Below are positions 63,388 through 64,000 of a stretch of 64,000 bases of DNA, in pieces; position 1 is the first letter of the stretch, and every line of letters starts with the position of its first letter. A model generated the notes under the pieces. That model ran no database searches. It was given only the letters and a program-made list of their open reading frames with translations, and was not told the DNA's origin. The position numbers and the translations under genes were made by a program. Where the stretch lies: positions 1,364,001 to 1,428,000 of the forward strand of contig NZ_JQMS01000001.1 of the NCBI RefSeq assembly GCF_000744835.1, in the 5' to 3' direction. This DNA comes from Flavobacterium sp. 83 (lineage in GTDB: Bacteria; Bacteroidota; Bacteroidia; Flavobacteriales; Flavobacteriaceae).

Positions 63388-63819
63388 ATGGAATCAAAAA
63401 AATTAAATAAATACGATAAAGCATATCTTAGAATCGCCACTGAATGGGGACTTTTGTCTTATTGTAAAAGAAAACAAGTGGGTGCAATTATTGTAAGAGA
63501 CCGTATGATTATTTCTGACGGGTATAATGGTACACCTTCAGGATTTGAAAACTGCTGTGAAGATGAAGAAGGGTTAACACGTTGGGATGTGTTGCATGCT
63601 GAAGCAAATGCTATTCTAAAAGTAGCTCGATCCACACAGTCTTGTGAAGGAGCTACTTTATATATAACACTTTCGCCTTGTAAAGAATGCAGTAAATTAA
63701 TTCATCAATCCGGGATAAAAAGAGTGGTGTACCACAATGGATATCGCGATGATTCCGGAATTCAGTTTTTGATAAAAGCAGGAGTTGAAGTAGAACATAT
63801 TCCAGTATTAGAAGAATAA
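63388..63819 (+). CDS. dCMP deaminase (ComEB-type)
   Basis: A 143-residue cytidine-deaminase-fold enzyme that converts dCMP to dUMP, feeding dTMP synthesis. The zinc site is complete: His70 and catalytic Glu72 in HAEANAI, with Cys98 and Cys101 in SPCKEC. DGYNGTPSGFENC near residue 44 is the typical substrate-binding loop. It follows the HupE-like gene by 6 bp and precedes the S41 protease by 1 bp, so they form one transcript. It is distinct from the thymidine kinase salvage route at 5230 but serves the same dTMP pool. Confidence 0.95.
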   Translation: MESKKLNKYDKAYLRIATEWGLLSYCKRKQVGAIIVRDRMIISDGYNGTPSGFENCCEDEEGLTRWDVLHAEANAILKVARSTQSCEGATLYITLSPCKECSKLIHQSGIKRVVYHNGYRDDSGIQFLIKAGVEVEHIPVLEE

Positions 63820-63820
63820 A

Positions 63821-64000
63821 ATGAAAATCGATAATAAATACTTGCCTATATTTATCAGTGTAGCTCTTGGTCTGGGAGTTGTTCTGGGCGGGTTGTTGAA
63901 TGCTCCAAATCAAAGCCAATTTTTTGCTAAAAATAGTTCAAAGAATAAACTTAATAAATTAATTGATTTTATTGATGATGAATATGTTGATAATATTAAT
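63821..64000 (+). CDS. S41-family C-terminal processing protease, N-terminal fragment
   Basis: Only the first 60 codons lie in the window; the gene runs off its end. They encode a signal anchor (IFISVALGLGVVLGGLL, residues about 10-26), and a KLNKLIDFIDDEYVDNIN segment typical of the region before the PDZ domain of CtpA/Prc-type proteases, which cut the C-termini of periplasmic proteins. It starts 1 bp after the dCMP deaminase stop. The assignment rests on the N-terminal pattern only and the catalytic part is not visible. Confidence 0.65.
   Translation, partial: MKIDNKYLPIFISVALGLGVVLGGLLNAPNQSQFFAKNSSKNKLNKLIDFIDDEYVDNIN

Noticed and set aside
1..64000. CRISPR array, rRNA, tRNA, prophage or complete insertion sequence
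   Set aside because: I saw no regularly spaced repeats, cloverleaf or rRNA-like sequence, transposase or phage genes; the only repeats are short intergenic or in-gene ones.

Overview
The window is a low-GC chromosomal segment from a member of the Bacteroidota, almost certainly Flavobacterium or a close relative. The evidence is the gene content and order (truB-uppP-DUF3098-ftsX; a dolichyl-phosphate mannose synthase-like gene followed by a dihydroorotase and a DUF4296 lipoprotein; rpoN beside asnS), a type IX secretion sorting domain, TonB-dependent and DUF5686 outer-membrane proteins, weak Shine-Dalgarno sequences, and promoters of the TAnnTTTG type. It is mostly core genome. I see no rRNA, tRNA, CRISPR array, phage or complete insertion sequence.

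Layout. 1-9 kb: recJ, an rsmI-oxidoreductase-HopJ operon, an acidic protein of unknown function, thymidine kinase, rpoN and asnS, then a gene-free stretch with two inverted copies of an intergenic repeat. 9-18.4 kb: an RND-type exporter, then two near-twin CPA2 cation/proton antiporters flanking an SMR transporter and a LytS/LytTR two-component pair. 18.4-31.4 kb: a DUF5686 outer-membrane protein, frr-pyrH, a patatin, a thioredoxin-like protein, a possible 25-residue peptide gene, truB-uppP-DUF3098-ftsX, leuS, a zinc metallopeptidase and a monoheme lipoprotein. 31.4-39.5 kb: a decayed Lrp/AsnC regulator, hemD, DUF4271, the mannosyltransferase-dihydroorotase-DUF4296 run, an epimerase, tyrS and a LuxE-like acyl transferase. 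39.6-53.6 kb: a phosphate island with a surface lipoprotein, a TonB-dependent receptor, a PhoB/PhoR-like pair, a phosphate porin, two PstS proteins, PstC, PstA, PstB and PhoU. 53.6-64 kb: a glycosyltransferase, a lysine-rich exported protein, a very large outer-membrane protein, aspartate kinase, a GNAT, fructose-bisphosphatase, a TerB-like protein, HupE-like, dCMP deaminase and the start of an S41 protease.

The most informative non-coding signal is a shared promoter layout in front of the porin, the TonB receptor and the surface lipoprotein: two TTAACA-like hexamers 11 bp apart, exactly 13 bp before the TTTG of the -7 element. I read it as the local Pho box. It ties the receptor and the lipoprotein to phosphate starvation and suggests one outer-to-inner-membrane phosphate acquisition system controlled by the PhoB/PhoR pair between them. 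A second notable signal is a dispersed palindromic repeat (GAGCGCAGTCGAG) that forms a perfect hairpin downstream of the HopJ gene and also sits twice inside leuS, both times in the frame that adds the peptide SAVEG.
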